From assembly GCA_025558095.1 (NCBI GenBank), contig JAIVFI010000020.1, positions 186,001 through 250,000 of the forward strand: a stretch of 64,000 nucleotides of DNA. The letters are read 5' to 3'. The notes below the pieces were generated by a model, which was given only the letters and a program-made list of their open reading frames with translations, was not told the DNA's origin and did no database searches. The position numbers and the translations under genes are program-made. This DNA is from Hyaloraphidium curvatum (taxonomy: Eukaryota > Monoblepharomycota > Hyaloraphidiomycetes > Hyaloraphidiales > Hyaloraphidiaceae). Positions 40,852-50,131 of this stretch are shown in pieces. Positions within the stretch are counted from its first letter, which is position 1, and each line of letters opens with the position of its first letter.

Positions 40852-41929
40852 CTACTTGTCGGCGTCCGGGTGGACGGGGCTCCGATTTACGACCCCGGTG
40901 CTCAGGAACTCAGTTTTGCTCGACCACTCGACGTCCTCGATGTTGTAGAGGCTAGGTCGCTCTTTCGTCGGCGAAACCACGAGGGGCTTTTCCATAATGC
41001 TTGGGACCTCGATTGGCAAAGGGGGCGGTCGCACGGCAATCTTTGCCCTGCGCCTCGCGAAGAAGAAAACGGCCGCCAATCCCACGAGAACGGCAAGACT
41101 GGCGATTCCGGTTATGATCCACACGGCCAGTTGAGGTCCAGTAGCCTTGGCTGGCGGCGGCTCGTCGCAGAACCACCTGGGAGAAGCCAATCAGCGATTC
41201 TCTCCAATGTCTGGGGACTGTAGCAGCCCATACCAAGTAATCGGCACCCGGCCCTCATCGAGGTGGTAACCAAGTGATTCGAAGACTGGCATCGTAACGT
41301 CAATGTCCCCGCTTTGGCACTCGTTCGAAGGGCATCGGTCCTTGACCAGGCAAACTGACGTTTGTCCCGTCTTGGGGCTCTTCAGGCAAACGTTGCGGTA
41401 ACAGAGGGAATTGTTGTTCGGGTTCGTGCCCGGAGTGTGCGGGTCAAAGTCCCAGCCGGGCAGGGCGCAGTGGAACGCGGTGTCCTCGACGGGCTTACGT
41501 TGCAACGTGAGTAGGTCGTGGCTTGATCACTGTGCGCAAGCCTACCGTGCCACAAGCTCCGAGATTGCTCCGTCTTCGTAGAAGAGCCGATAGTTGAGGA
41601 GACGGGCGGGGTGAGGAAAACGAATGGCAAGAGCGAGAAGAAGTTGGCATGATGGAGGCACGAGTTTGCAGACCATTGAGCAACTGCCCTTCAACGGAGA
41701 GGGACCGAAGGGAAACCCACCCGTAGTAGTAGGTCATGTCGCCGAATTCGCGTGCCTTCAGGCCCGTCGCCGGCGCAGGATTCGCGGCCGGGCGGATCAG
41801 CGTCGCGAACCCGGCGCCGTCGGGATCTCGCGCGGGGGGGCTCCATCTCCGCCACGGCCACGCTTCCGCACGAGGAGCTGCTAAGAGAAAAGCGCAAAGG
41901 ACGAAAACCAGCCGCCTGCAGCTGGCCAT
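40852..41929 (-). CDS. membrane-anchored RlpA/expansin-like double-psi beta-barrel protein
   Basis: Four exons (41929-41721, 41573-41546, 41493-41234, 41176-40852), 273 residues. Exon 1 is a signal peptide (MASCRRLVFVLCAFLLAAPR) and linker ending GDMTYYY. A 28-nt exon supplies RSNLGACGT, and exon 3 continues to VCLVKDRCPSNECQSGDIDV and the GRVPITW end. This order (DMTYY, ACG, V-x-D-x-CP, DI-x-V/DLS, GR-x-x-I-x-W) is the double-psi beta-barrel of RlpA-like, barwin and expansin domains. Exon 4 adds a transmembrane helix (LAVWIITGIASLAVLVGLAA) and a short cytosolic tail. Fungal relatives are usually secreted wall-loosening or plant-interaction proteins; a membrane anchor is unusual. All introns are GT-AG (52-147 bp) and phases match. 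Confidence 0.8.
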
Positions 41930-42288
41930 CGCAAGCGTGGGCAGAAGATTTGGAGGAGCAAACACGAGGGCGGCGTTCACCCAAACAGATGCGCCCCCTA
42001 CGACTGCCGTTGCGCCCAAATGAGCCACCACTCTCAAAGGTGACTGATTTCAAGAGAACCAAATGGATTCAAAAGAATACAGACCAGAAACCAACTGGAT
42101 CGCTGCAAATGGGCCTTATGGTGGAGCAACCTTCAAGATCTCTCTGTGCATGTACCGAGGCACTTGTCTCTGGATTCGCGAAACGGCATTCACTTTCTGC
42201 TATCTATTTTCCAATCTGAAGTTCGTAGATGAACGGACGTGCCCGCTGATGCCGTGGTTCAAGCTGAACTGAGCGCAAGCTGCGGGCG

Positions 42289-45142
42289 TAGGGTGCCTGG
42301 CAAGCTCAAGAAATACCGTGCCCACGGGCATGCCCATCACCTGATCCGGTGCCCATGGGCACCATATGGGCATGCCCATCATGTACTTGTAGAAGAGAGT
42401 CTATTAGGAACGTGCACGATGCTGCGCTAAGAGTGCTTCCAAGCTTATCTGTGCCTCCCCCTCCTCAACAAAAGCCCGCAGCGGTTGAGCAGCAGCCAAT
42501 TGGGCTTCCTCAGCAGTGCGCAGTTGATTAATGTCGAGGAAACTCTCCAAGACATAGGGCCCTGTCGCGGCGCGGAAGACGGAAGTTGTCCCAAATCCCA
42601 CCTCGAACTCCTCCTCCTCCGCATCAATGCGAGGCCAAAGTGCGTGGAAAACATCTCGGTGCTGCTCGTTTTCCGGGTCCAGGGCCCGGATAGGAGCTCC
42701 CGAGCCCAAGGTCAAGGAATCCAGGACGTCGGCAAGGTTGTCATCGGTTCCGTGGGTTCTCCAGGGCTTTTCCTCCGCAGATTGCACCCTTGGCTTTAAG
42801 GTCTTCATCTCCTGCTTCAATGCGCTCTTGACCAGCCCTATTTCCTTCAACGTTGCGGAATTCATTCGATTCCGCGAGTCTGTCTTTGCAAGGCCCAAAC
42901 TGGAAAACACGCGCTCGGTCGCGGCACTGTGCGGCGCAATGCTAAGCACCATGAGCGCAAACTCGCGCACAAAGACGAGTTCCGTAGTGCCCAAGCCCCA
43001 GGTCTCCCAGAACTCCCTTGCCGTCCGAACCTGGCCGTCGATCCCGCTGAACATGTTGCGCCCGAAGAAATAGTCATCCAGCTGGGCAAGGACCGACAAG
43101 CTGGCCTCCTGTCGGAACTTCCAAGCAAGCAGCAGCTTGCCAATCTCCCATTCGAGCCACCGCTTCTTGTCCCTGCCGTCGACCTGGCACCCAGTCACAG
43201 AAAACTTCCGGTGAACAGGGGAAAGGTGGAGAGCAACAAGGTAGATCGCATGATCAAACTCCTTGACTCTGGCATTTAACGACAACTTAGCCAGAGCGAA
43301 TGTTTCCCTGGCACCCTCCACAACGGGACTAACACCACGCCAGGTCCGAGCAACCATCGAATACTCGATCAGTACGTCTGCCAGGGTCGCGTCCGAATGC
43401 TCAAGGCGGCCTAGGGCATCCACAATCGGCCTCACGATCTGGATCAGCTCCGCATTGTGGGCAAAGTGATACGGGTCCTTCACCACATCCAGCACCCGAT
43501 CTGGAACGTCTGTCGGCCGTACACCGGGTTCCAGGCCATCGTGCGCGTGTTGCGGGCTGAGGAGAAGACGGAACCACGGCTGATGTGCGTCAATGCCCAA
43601 GCAGACCGTAATGAGAGAGTACCAGCGCGAGTCGGTATGCGTCGCGAGGGAGTGTGCAACATCGTGCTTGCCGGCCCAAATCTGGGCCAAGCGGCGCCAC
43701 ATAGGCGCCTTGTGAATCCAATTGACGAGAGTGAGGTTCTTTTTGATCACGGAGGTGGCCCAGTCGTGCTTCACAATGTCCTTGACGAGCAGGTTGAGGT
43801 TGTGGAGAACACACCGAATGCCGATGATGTGGGGGTGCTCCGTGCTCACCAGCCGACGAAGCTTCTTCATGACGGAAGGACTGTCCGTGCAGAACGCGTT
43901 CACGGGGCCCGGGGCCGCGAGATTGAGGCCAATTGAGCGGCACGACATGTTCACCTTCTCGTGCAAAAGCTCCGCGTTGTGGCGATCCTGAGTGACATCC
44001 CAGAGGTCCAACAAACGCTCCATGCCCGGTGTAACGGCTACCATCGCGTAGATTGAGGCCCCAGACGAATCTTCCCATCCGTCAAGCTGCAGAGTCCACG
44101 ACTTTGCGGTCCCACAAAGCACGACCAACTTCTGGGCTTCGTCCCTAGTGATCTGGGTCAGGATACCACCAATAGAGTGGCGTGTCAGGGGCCGGTACGC
44201 CGGGCTCAGGATCCCCAGAGCTTGCAGCAAATATGGATTCGACGCGAATCGAAACGGGACGTTGCCGGTCACAAAAGCTTTGGTGATCGCAAAATCCACC
44301 GCACTTGCAGTGGCAGCAGACAGAGGGGGATGGAAATGAGCCAGGAGAGTTCCAGCGCCAGATGCGGAGCCCGCCGCAGAACACGCCGAGGGCGACGTCG
44401 ACGACGCGTCAGAAAACGCGTTCCTCTTCCTGCGTTTGCTCTGCGGCGCTGCAGCAGACTTTTTCTTCTGCTCCTCGTCGTACTGATTGAGGCGCCGAAG
44501 GTACGCGACGCGTTCTTCCCCCACGGACTTGCACTTGGAAACGATGTGCTGCTCCAACCGTTCTGGCCGGCCATCCATTTCCTCCGAGCAGAAAGTGCAC
44601 TTGGCCGTGACGCGTTTGCCCCTGTTCACCCCGTCCTTCCTTTTGACGAGGAAGCCCGCCCATCGCGGGTCGAGATCCGGTGCCGGGCGCACCCAATCGC
44701 CCCGCTCCACGGAAGGTCGCAAGGAGGCAGAGCCGCGCTCGGATCCGCTCTCCTCCTCGTCGCTGCGTCCTTCATTGACTGCGCTGATGCTGTCATTGGG
44801 CGCGAGTTCGTCCTCCATGTTCAGGACTTCGCAAAGCCGGTGAACTCGCGACGAACCCCCCACCCGCCGACCGCGACACCCTCGCAGAAAAGGAACGGAG
44901 ACCGCTCTACGGATGAATGATTTCATTGAATCACTATATCAATTCATCCACGTTTGCTTGGCGTGAGCGATAGATTCCGCGTCCTGGCCCTGGCTCCTGA
45001 CCCCTTAGGCCGGCTCCCCTGCCCGCTCGACGGGCTCGCTGTTGGGCACCCGGTGGGCAGCGCATCCGCAATTGGTGCCCATGGGCATGCCATGGGCATG
45101 CCCACTTTGGGCATGCCCAACTTTTTGGTGCCAGGCACCCTA
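42289..45142 (-). mobile_element. hAT-superfamily DNA transposon, apparently full length
   Basis: 2,854 bp bounded by perfect 14-bp terminal inverted repeats: TAGGGTGCCTGGCA at 42289-42302 and its reverse complement at 45129-45142. The TAGGG start is typical of hAT ends. Both subterminal regions carry several copies of the palindromic gggcatgccca/gtgcccatgggcac type, likely transposase-binding sites. It encloses one intact transposase ORF. No exact 8-bp target-site duplication abuts the repeats (tgcgggcg left, ctggcagc right), although a related agctgcgggcg/agccgcgggcc pair lies close by; the insertion may be old or the ends slightly misplaced. Confidence 0.8.
42404..44818 (-). CDS. hAT transposase (BED zinc finger, RNase H-like core, C-terminal dimerisation region)
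   Basis: Uninterrupted ORF, about 804 residues from the ATG at 44818; an ATG at 44926 would add 36 Arg-rich residues. An N-terminal BED-type finger is visible (CTFCSEEMDGRPERLEQHIV then SKC). The catalytic region includes SWTLQLDGWEDSSGASIYAM (first Asp of the DDE triad region) and AFCTDSPSVMKKLRRLV (second Asp), with RCVLHNLNLLVKDIV after it. The C-terminal hAT dimerisation motif is SIAPHSAATERVFSSLGLAK. There is no stop or frameshift, so the enzyme may still work. It lies on the minus strand inside the matching terminal repeats. Confidence 0.88.
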   Translation of the reverse strand: MEDELAPNDSISAVNEGRSDEEESGSERGSASLRPSVERGDWVRPAPDLDPRWAGFLVKRKDGVNRGKRVTAKCTFCSEEMDGRPERLEQHIVSKCKSVGEERVAYLRRLNQYDEEQKKKSAAAPQSKRRKRNAFSDASSTSPSACSAAGSASGAGTLLAHFHPPLSAATASAVDFAITKAFVTGNVPFRFASNPYLLQALGILSPAYRPLTRHSIGGILTQITRDEAQKLVVLCGTAKSWTLQLDGWEDSSGASIYAMVAVTPGMERLLDLWDVTQDRHNAELLHEKVNMSCRSIGLNLAAPGPVNAFCTDSPSVMKKLRRLVSTEHPHIIGIRCVLHNLNLLVKDIVKHDWATSVIKKNLTLVNWIHKAPMWRRLAQIWAGKHDVAHSLATHTDSRWYSLITVCLGIDAHQPWFRLLLSPQHAHDGLEPGVRPTDVPDRVLDVVKDPYHFAHNAELIQIVRPIVDALGRLEHSDATLADVLIEYSMVARTWRGVSPVVEGARETFALAKLSLNARVKEFDHAIYLVALHLSPVHRKFSVTGCQVDGRDKKRWLEWEIGKLLLAWKFRQEASLSVLAQLDDYFFGRNMFSGIDGQVRTAREFWETWGLGTTELVFVREFALMVLSIAPHSAATERVFSSLGLAKTDSRNRMNSATLKEIGLVKSALKQEMKTLKPRVQSAEEKPWRTHGTDDNLADVLDSLTLGSGAPIRALDPENEQHRDVFHALWPRIDAEEEEFEVGFGTTSVFRAATGPYVLESFLDINQLRTAEEAQLAAAQPLRAFVEEGEAQISLEALLAQHRARS

Positions 45143-45243
45143 CTGGCAGCCGCGGGCCCAGACACGGCCCCTGCGGGCGCCAGCCCAGCCGCCCGCTTCC
45201 CCAAGTCCGACAAAAGTCGACCCCGGCCTGCCGGACCACGGTC

Positions 45244-45981
45244 GTGCCTCCAGCCGACCGTCTCGCTCGTCAGGCAGCCAGCTCAGGCTCGGTCGAGCTG
45301 GAGGGGATCCGCAACGCCGGGGTCGCCGCGGACTGGACTCCCGCGGACGGCACTCCCGCGGACGGCACTCCCGCGGACGGCACTCCGCAGCATGCTGACT
45401 CTCTGAACAAGACGGCGGCGCCGGCGGCAGCCGAGTTCCCCGTTTTCACTTACGGGAGCCTGCGTCACGATGACGTCTATCGGCGTGCCATCGGCGGTCA
45501 GCGCTGGGAAGACGTTGGCGTCCCAGAGCGTGTTCGGGGATTCGTGAAGGGCTACGCGCGGCACCCGGTCAAGGAGGCGGCCTATCCGGCAATGATTTTC
45601 ACGGACGACGACAGGGACATTGTCGACGGTGCGCTGAGCTACGTCCCCGAGGCGTACCTTCGTCTGCTGGACGAGTTCGAGGGGGACGATTACGGGCGCT
45701 TCCCTGTGCAAGTCCACCTGACCACGGGCAAAACGGTTCAGGCCACCGCTTGGGTCTGGATCGCGGGAGCTCATTGGTTGGACTTGTCTTCCGCGTGGTC
45801 CTACGATGATTTCCTGAAGAACAAGCTGGCCGCGTGGCTGGCCATGTCGGACGAGGACTTCCTGGTCGCAGGAGAGACGCGCTTCCAGGTGCAGGAGACC
45901 GTTGAGCGCGAGAGCATTTGCGATGGCCAGGAAGATGATTTGGGATTCTCGACGATGGATGGGATCACCGTCATGGCCTGA
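45244..45981 (+). CDS. gamma-glutamylcyclotransferase/AIG2-like protein, 5' end unresolved
   Basis: The frame is open from 45001 to the stop at 45981 but has no ATG before the domain; 45244 is a GTG given only as a marker. The domain begins EFPVFTYGSLRHDDVYRRAI (the YGSLR motif binds the substrate) and continues VKGYARHPVKEAAYPAMIF, then RLLDEFEGDDYGRF, whose Glu is the expected catalytic acid. Family members convert gamma-glutamyl amines or peptides to 5-oxoproline. Upstream sequence encodes three copies of a 15-bp unit (PADGT). The ORF begins about 100 bp from the right end of the hAT element, so the first exon may lie elsewhere, or insertion may have cut the gene off. A TGACT...GCAG acceptor-like site just before the domain supports a missing upstream exon. 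Confidence 0.65.
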   Translation: MPPADRLARQAASSGSVELEGIRNAGVAADWTPADGTPADGTPADGTPQHADSLNKTAAPAAAEFPVFTYGSLRHDDVYRRAIGGQRWEDVGVPERVRGFVKGYARHPVKEAAYPAMIFTDDDRDIVDGALSYVPEAYLRLLDEFEGDDYGRFPVQVHLTTGKTVQATAWVWIAGAHWLDLSSAWSYDDFLKNKLAAWLAMSDEDFLVAGETRFQVQETVERESICDGQEDDLGFSTMDGITVMA

Positions 45982-46017
45982 CTGGACGATGGGGGAAAGA
46001 AGAGGACGAACGTGAAT

Positions 46018-48735
46018 TTAGGCGCTTCTGCCAGCTCTTTTCCTCGCAAAATGTTCAAAAGCGGTATCAAAGCTGTGCCGAGATATCGCGGCAGCCCCCG
46101 TGGACTGCCTGAGGGCCGCATTCGCAGCATCATTCACTATCCCGGCGATGTCACCGGCCACGAAGCCATCCGTCCGCATCGCCAGATCATTGACAAGCTC
46201 CTCGGGGAACGGCGTTCTCCGCCGTAAAGCTTCAAGGATTGCAACGCGATCCTGCCGGTCTGGTGGCGGGATCTTGACAACACGGTCGAAACGGCCAGGT
46301 CGAAGCAATGCTTGATCCACCATGTCCAGCCTATTCGTGCAGCCCAGGATGAAAAGACCCGTCCCCATCGTTTCGACGCCGTCCATTTCATTGAGCATGG
46401 TCGAAAGAATACGCTCCGGAACTCCGTTGGACGCCTCGCTCTCTGCCCCTGTGCTATGGTTAAAAACACACCCATTTGCTAGACGAGCAACGCACCTCGT
46501 TGAGTGCCGATGGCGTCGATCTCGTCAAATAGGAGCAGGCATGGCTTGAGGCGCTTCGCCTTTGCAAACAGATCGCGGATGTACCTTTCCGACTCGCCGA
46601 GATACTTGCTGAAGACTTCGGATGCGGAGATCGAGAGGAAGTTCAGAGCAGGATTCGATCCCAAAGCGTTGGCAAGGACGGTCTTGCCGCAGCCCGGCTC
46701 GCCGAGCAGCAGCACCCCCGAAGGAGGTTTGACCCCGAGTTCATTGAACGAGTCTGGGCTCAGGAGCGAGGTTTCGACCATGAGGCGCAGGCGCTGGATG
46801 ATGTGGTTGTATCTGCGATGCGTCGCAATTGTGAGGCACTAGACAAAGCACGTCGCGCGCAAAGTCCTACCCTCCAATGCTATCCCACGACGTGCTTGGC
46901 CTCGACTGTTCCACAGTAACCGACTGCGAAGCTTTGGCAATTGAGAGGGCAAACTTGAAGTCATCCCACACAAGCTGAGGGGCTGTCGCGCCCGTAGGGC
47001 TGCCATTCAGAGAGCGCAAGGCAGCATTCCAAGCTGCGTGTGCTAACACGGCCTCTAGATCGCTGCTCAAATAACCGGGTGTGAGCTTCGAGAGGCGATT
47101 GGCCACGTCTGAAGTCGGCAAGTCTGCTGTGGCACATTCAGAGGTGCGTAGTAGTCCCTCGAGAATCACCGCGCGGCGAAGAGCATCCGGCGAAGGAACT
47201 TGCACATGCGAAGCAAAGAGCTGCTGCAGAGATCCAAGCCCGGCGGAGTTGTCTGAAGCCAATCCAACAACCATGACCCGAAAGTGAGGCAATGTCCGTA
47301 TCTCCTCCGAGAGCTGGCTCGTCATCTTCGCTCGACTAAATGCTGAAGCACCATCCTTTGATCCCCGGAGCAGAACGTCCGCGTCCGGAAGCAGCAAGCA
47401 CGAAGGCGCAGACAGTTTCGCTGCACGGAAAACGGCGGCGATCACGCCTCGACTAGTGTCGGATATCTGGGTCGCATCGTCCTCCTCCTCTTGTTCCGCA
47501 TATCGGGCCGCTAGCGGAGCCAGCTTCAAGACATGCAGAGTCAGCTGCATCGTCCGGCAGAGGGCTCTGTGTAGGGCGTGTTGGTCAGATCGCGTGACGG
47601 GCCAACGAAAGCTCTGCACCTCAAGAGCTTTCCCTTGCCGACCCCAACTGGTCCCCGAACAAGAACGGACTTCGGCGGCCGTAAAGAAAGACCGGCGAAC
47701 CGTTCAGCCTGAAAGAAAGAGTCGTCTACGAAGAACGTATGGTAAGCCCTGTGATCAAGCAAGAAGAAGCTGAACGAGATGCCAACCGACAAGTTGCCGC
47801 AGCTCTGCGAGTTCCGAGGTCAATCCGTACGGCTCAACGGCATTCTCAGCCAACAGGAGATGGTTGTGTGCCGTTCCCTTCCTTCCAAGAGAGTTCAAAA
47901 TGACGGCTTCACCGAACTGCACGTCGGCTTCCCTCCCAACCTCGAGCAAGCCTTTGCATTCCGAGGTTCCGTCGACGGACACTGAAGCGGGATCCGCCAA
48001 GAAGAGACAAGCTCTACCAGACACTCGCAGTGCAAAGAGGGGCCATACGGCCACGGGCGCTTCCATCTCAGGTATGTAAAGCAGCCGTCCCTGCATCTGG
48101 CGCCGCAGAGCTGCCAGCCATGGTGCTATGTTCGACGGAAGATCCGTGTCGAAGGCAGCCAAAGCAGAGCCGTTGGGAAACCAAGGCTGTTCCTCAGCCA
48201 CCGTTGGAAACAACAAAGGCCGCAATAGGAGCGATGTGCATAACTGCGGCCTCGCTTCGGGCCGTTGAAGAGGGAGGTCATCGCCGGGCCGGATCAGGAG
48301 CGCCTCGGTAGCCCAATCCGGAACGAGAATCTCATCGGGCAAAGCGTCATCGTCCGCAATAGGCCGCAATGTCAAAGAAATAGCTGGCGACGTCTGCGCG
48401 TCCCCGAGAACGCAAGGAGCGGACAGCCCGAGACTGAGCATGAAGGTCACGGGGGCAATCTGTCCACCTGCGGGTCCATGCACGATGCAAGAGGAAAGGA
48501 ACGCGTCCGCAGCCCTCCGATACAGTTCTTTCCGTCGCCTGGCCTTGTAGCTGGGTCGATCCGCTATGCTGGAAGTCCTGGGGGTCGCCAACCGTGCTGA
48601 AGCGGACGTTGGGAACCGTTCCTCGCCGTCCGGAAGCAGGGTATCCCCAGCATGGTCGGCCTCCGACGTCGAGCCAGTGTTCAATCGCTCGAAAAGAGAC
48701 CGGAACGTGTCGAGACTCGCGCATTCGACGATCAT
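46018..48735 (-). CDS. two-domain AAA ATPase (Pex1/Pex6- or Afg2-like)
   Basis: Five exons (48735-47831, 47748-47620, 47566-46871, 46812-46496, 46448-46018), about 825 residues. The first 300 residues have no recognised motif. D1 is degenerate: its Walker A reads GPVGVGKGKLL (Gly where Thr/Ser is required) and its Walker B reads LLLPDAD. D2 is complete: linker WDSIGGYNHIIQRLRLMVET, Walker A LLGEPGCGKTVLANA, Walker B CLLLFDEIDAIG, sensor 1 LGCTNRLDMVDQALLRPGRF with the arginine finger, and GDIAGIVNDAANAALR. One inactive and one active AAA domain is the arrangement of peroxisomal Pex6 and Pex1. A Cdc48/Afg2-type relative is possible, so no symbol is given. The exon 1-2 junction (GTACGG donor) is the least certain. 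Confidence 0.7.
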
Positions 48736-48814
48736 GCGCGTTCGCGAACGAAGGCGGGGCAATACGGTTGATCGACGGCACCCCCGCTCGCTAAACAAAC
48801 AGCTTTGCCAATGG
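48736..48814. promoter_or_regulatory. 79-bp divergent promoter region
   Basis: The AAA ATPase start (48735, minus) and the homocysteine methyltransferase start (48815, plus) are separated by 79 bp, so both promoters must share or overlap this stretch or extend into the genes. No TATA box was seen. Confidence 0.5.
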
Positions 48815-49801
48815 ATGGCCGTGACGATCCTGGACGGCGGTGTGGGCCACTGCCTGAAGCTCCGAGGGCTCAGGAGCAAAGTGGCCCCGGAGACGGACGG
48901 GTGGTTTATGGCCGGGGCGCTCGGGAACTTGGAGCGCCGTGACGCGGTGGTGGCAGTCCATCGCGACTTCATCCACGCCGGGTGCGATGTCATCACGACG
49001 AACTCGTACGTCTTGACGCCGTGGAACTCGGCAAAGTTCTCCCTCGATGCCAAGGCCGGCGCTTTGTTTCCAACTGCACCTTCCGACGTTCTCGACGCGC
49101 TTCTGGAGGCCGCATGCGAGAATGCGCGGACAGCCATCGCAGAATCGCGCGTCGGGAGGCACGTTGCAGTCGCCGGATGTCTGCCTCCGCTGCGGGAATC
49201 GTACCAGAGCACGGATTTGCCGGCTACGGCCGAACTGCGTTCCACGTACGAGAGGATTGCTCGTGTTCTGCAGCCGCGCGTCGATATGTACGTTGCGGAA
49301 ACCATGGCCACATCTTCCGAGGCTCTGGCAGCCGTTGGTGCGGCATCCGGCTATGGAAAGTTGGTTTTCTGTTCGTGGACCTTGCGGGACGATTGCACGG
49401 CACGTTTGAGGGACGGCACCCCGCTTTCGTCGGCCGTGGCCTCCCTCAGTGAGGCGAAGTTGGATGTTGATGCGGTGCTCGTCAACTGCTGCTCGCCCGC
49501 CGCGGTCGACGCCGCGCTGCCCGTCCTCGAAGCTTCGAAGGCCGCGCACTGGCGGATCGGTGGATACGCGAACGGCTTCCGCACCACGACCTCCGAATGG
49601 CTAGGCGAGGAAGTGCAACCAACCGACGACCTGCCCGCTGGCACGACGGCAGAGTACGACGGCACGGACCTGATCACGGTCGATAGCTATGCGCAGTGGG
49701 CCGAGCGCTGGGCTTCGTGCGGGGCGAGCGTTGTCGGTGGATGCTGCGGCGTGCAGCCGCAACACATGGCGGAGGTGGTTAAGCGGTTGAAGGATCGTTA
49801 A
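48815..49801 (+). CDS. homocysteine S-methyltransferase family protein
   Basis: Single exon, 328 residues. The start MAVTILDGGVGHCLKLRG is the usual TIM-barrel opening (LDGG with a Gly loop). HRDFIHAGCDVITTNSY matches the substrate-binding strand. The zinc site is split as in the family: VDAVLVNCCSPAAVDAAL supplies the first Cys and SVVGGCCGVQPQHM the GGCCG pair. The enzyme transfers a methyl group from S-methylmethionine or S-adenosylmethionine to homocysteine, making methionine. Length and motifs are complete. Confidence 0.88.
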   Translation: MAVTILDGGVGHCLKLRGLRSKVAPETDGWFMAGALGNLERRDAVVAVHRDFIHAGCDVITTNSYVLTPWNSAKFSLDAKAGALFPTAPSDVLDALLEAACENARTAIAESRVGRHVAVAGCLPPLRESYQSTDLPATAELRSTYERIARVLQPRVDMYVAETMATSSEALAAVGAASGYGKLVFCSWTLRDDCTARLRDGTPLSSAVASLSEAKLDVDAVLVNCCSPAAVDAALPVLEASKAAHWRIGGYANGFRTTTSEWLGEEVQPTDDLPAGTTAEYDGTDLITVDSYAQWAERWASCGASVVGGCCGVQPQHMAEVVKRLKDR

Positions 49802-50131
49802 TGCTGTCAAGGTGAGCTGGTGGGCGATTGTGGGAGGAGTGCGACGGCGAAGATTATCGCAAATATTGGGTAATTCTGATCTCCGTGACGAGTTCAAGCG
49901 CATGGTGAACAATCTCTGAGCCAAAGTGAAACGATGGATTTGGGACTCGCGACGGACTGTGACTGTGGGCTATTCTAACGGCATTCCTCCCCGCAGAAGC
50001 ACTGCATAACGCCACGAATCGAGTCGCTTTGAACTGGCATTCCCGGCGACAATGACATGTGTCCGTACTATTGATACCCTCGAAAACCCTCTCTGGTCCT
50101 CCACTTGCCATTCTTTCTGCGTTCCGTCCGG

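Noticed and set aside
42063-42272. 69-codon ORF just left of the hAT element
   Set aside because: Short, no motif, no consistent intron partner; it could be the lost 5' end of the glutamylcyclotransferase gene, but nothing links them.
42281-45150. 8-bp target-site duplication of the hAT element
   Set aside because: The flanking octamers differ. A near match a few bases away is too loose to claim.
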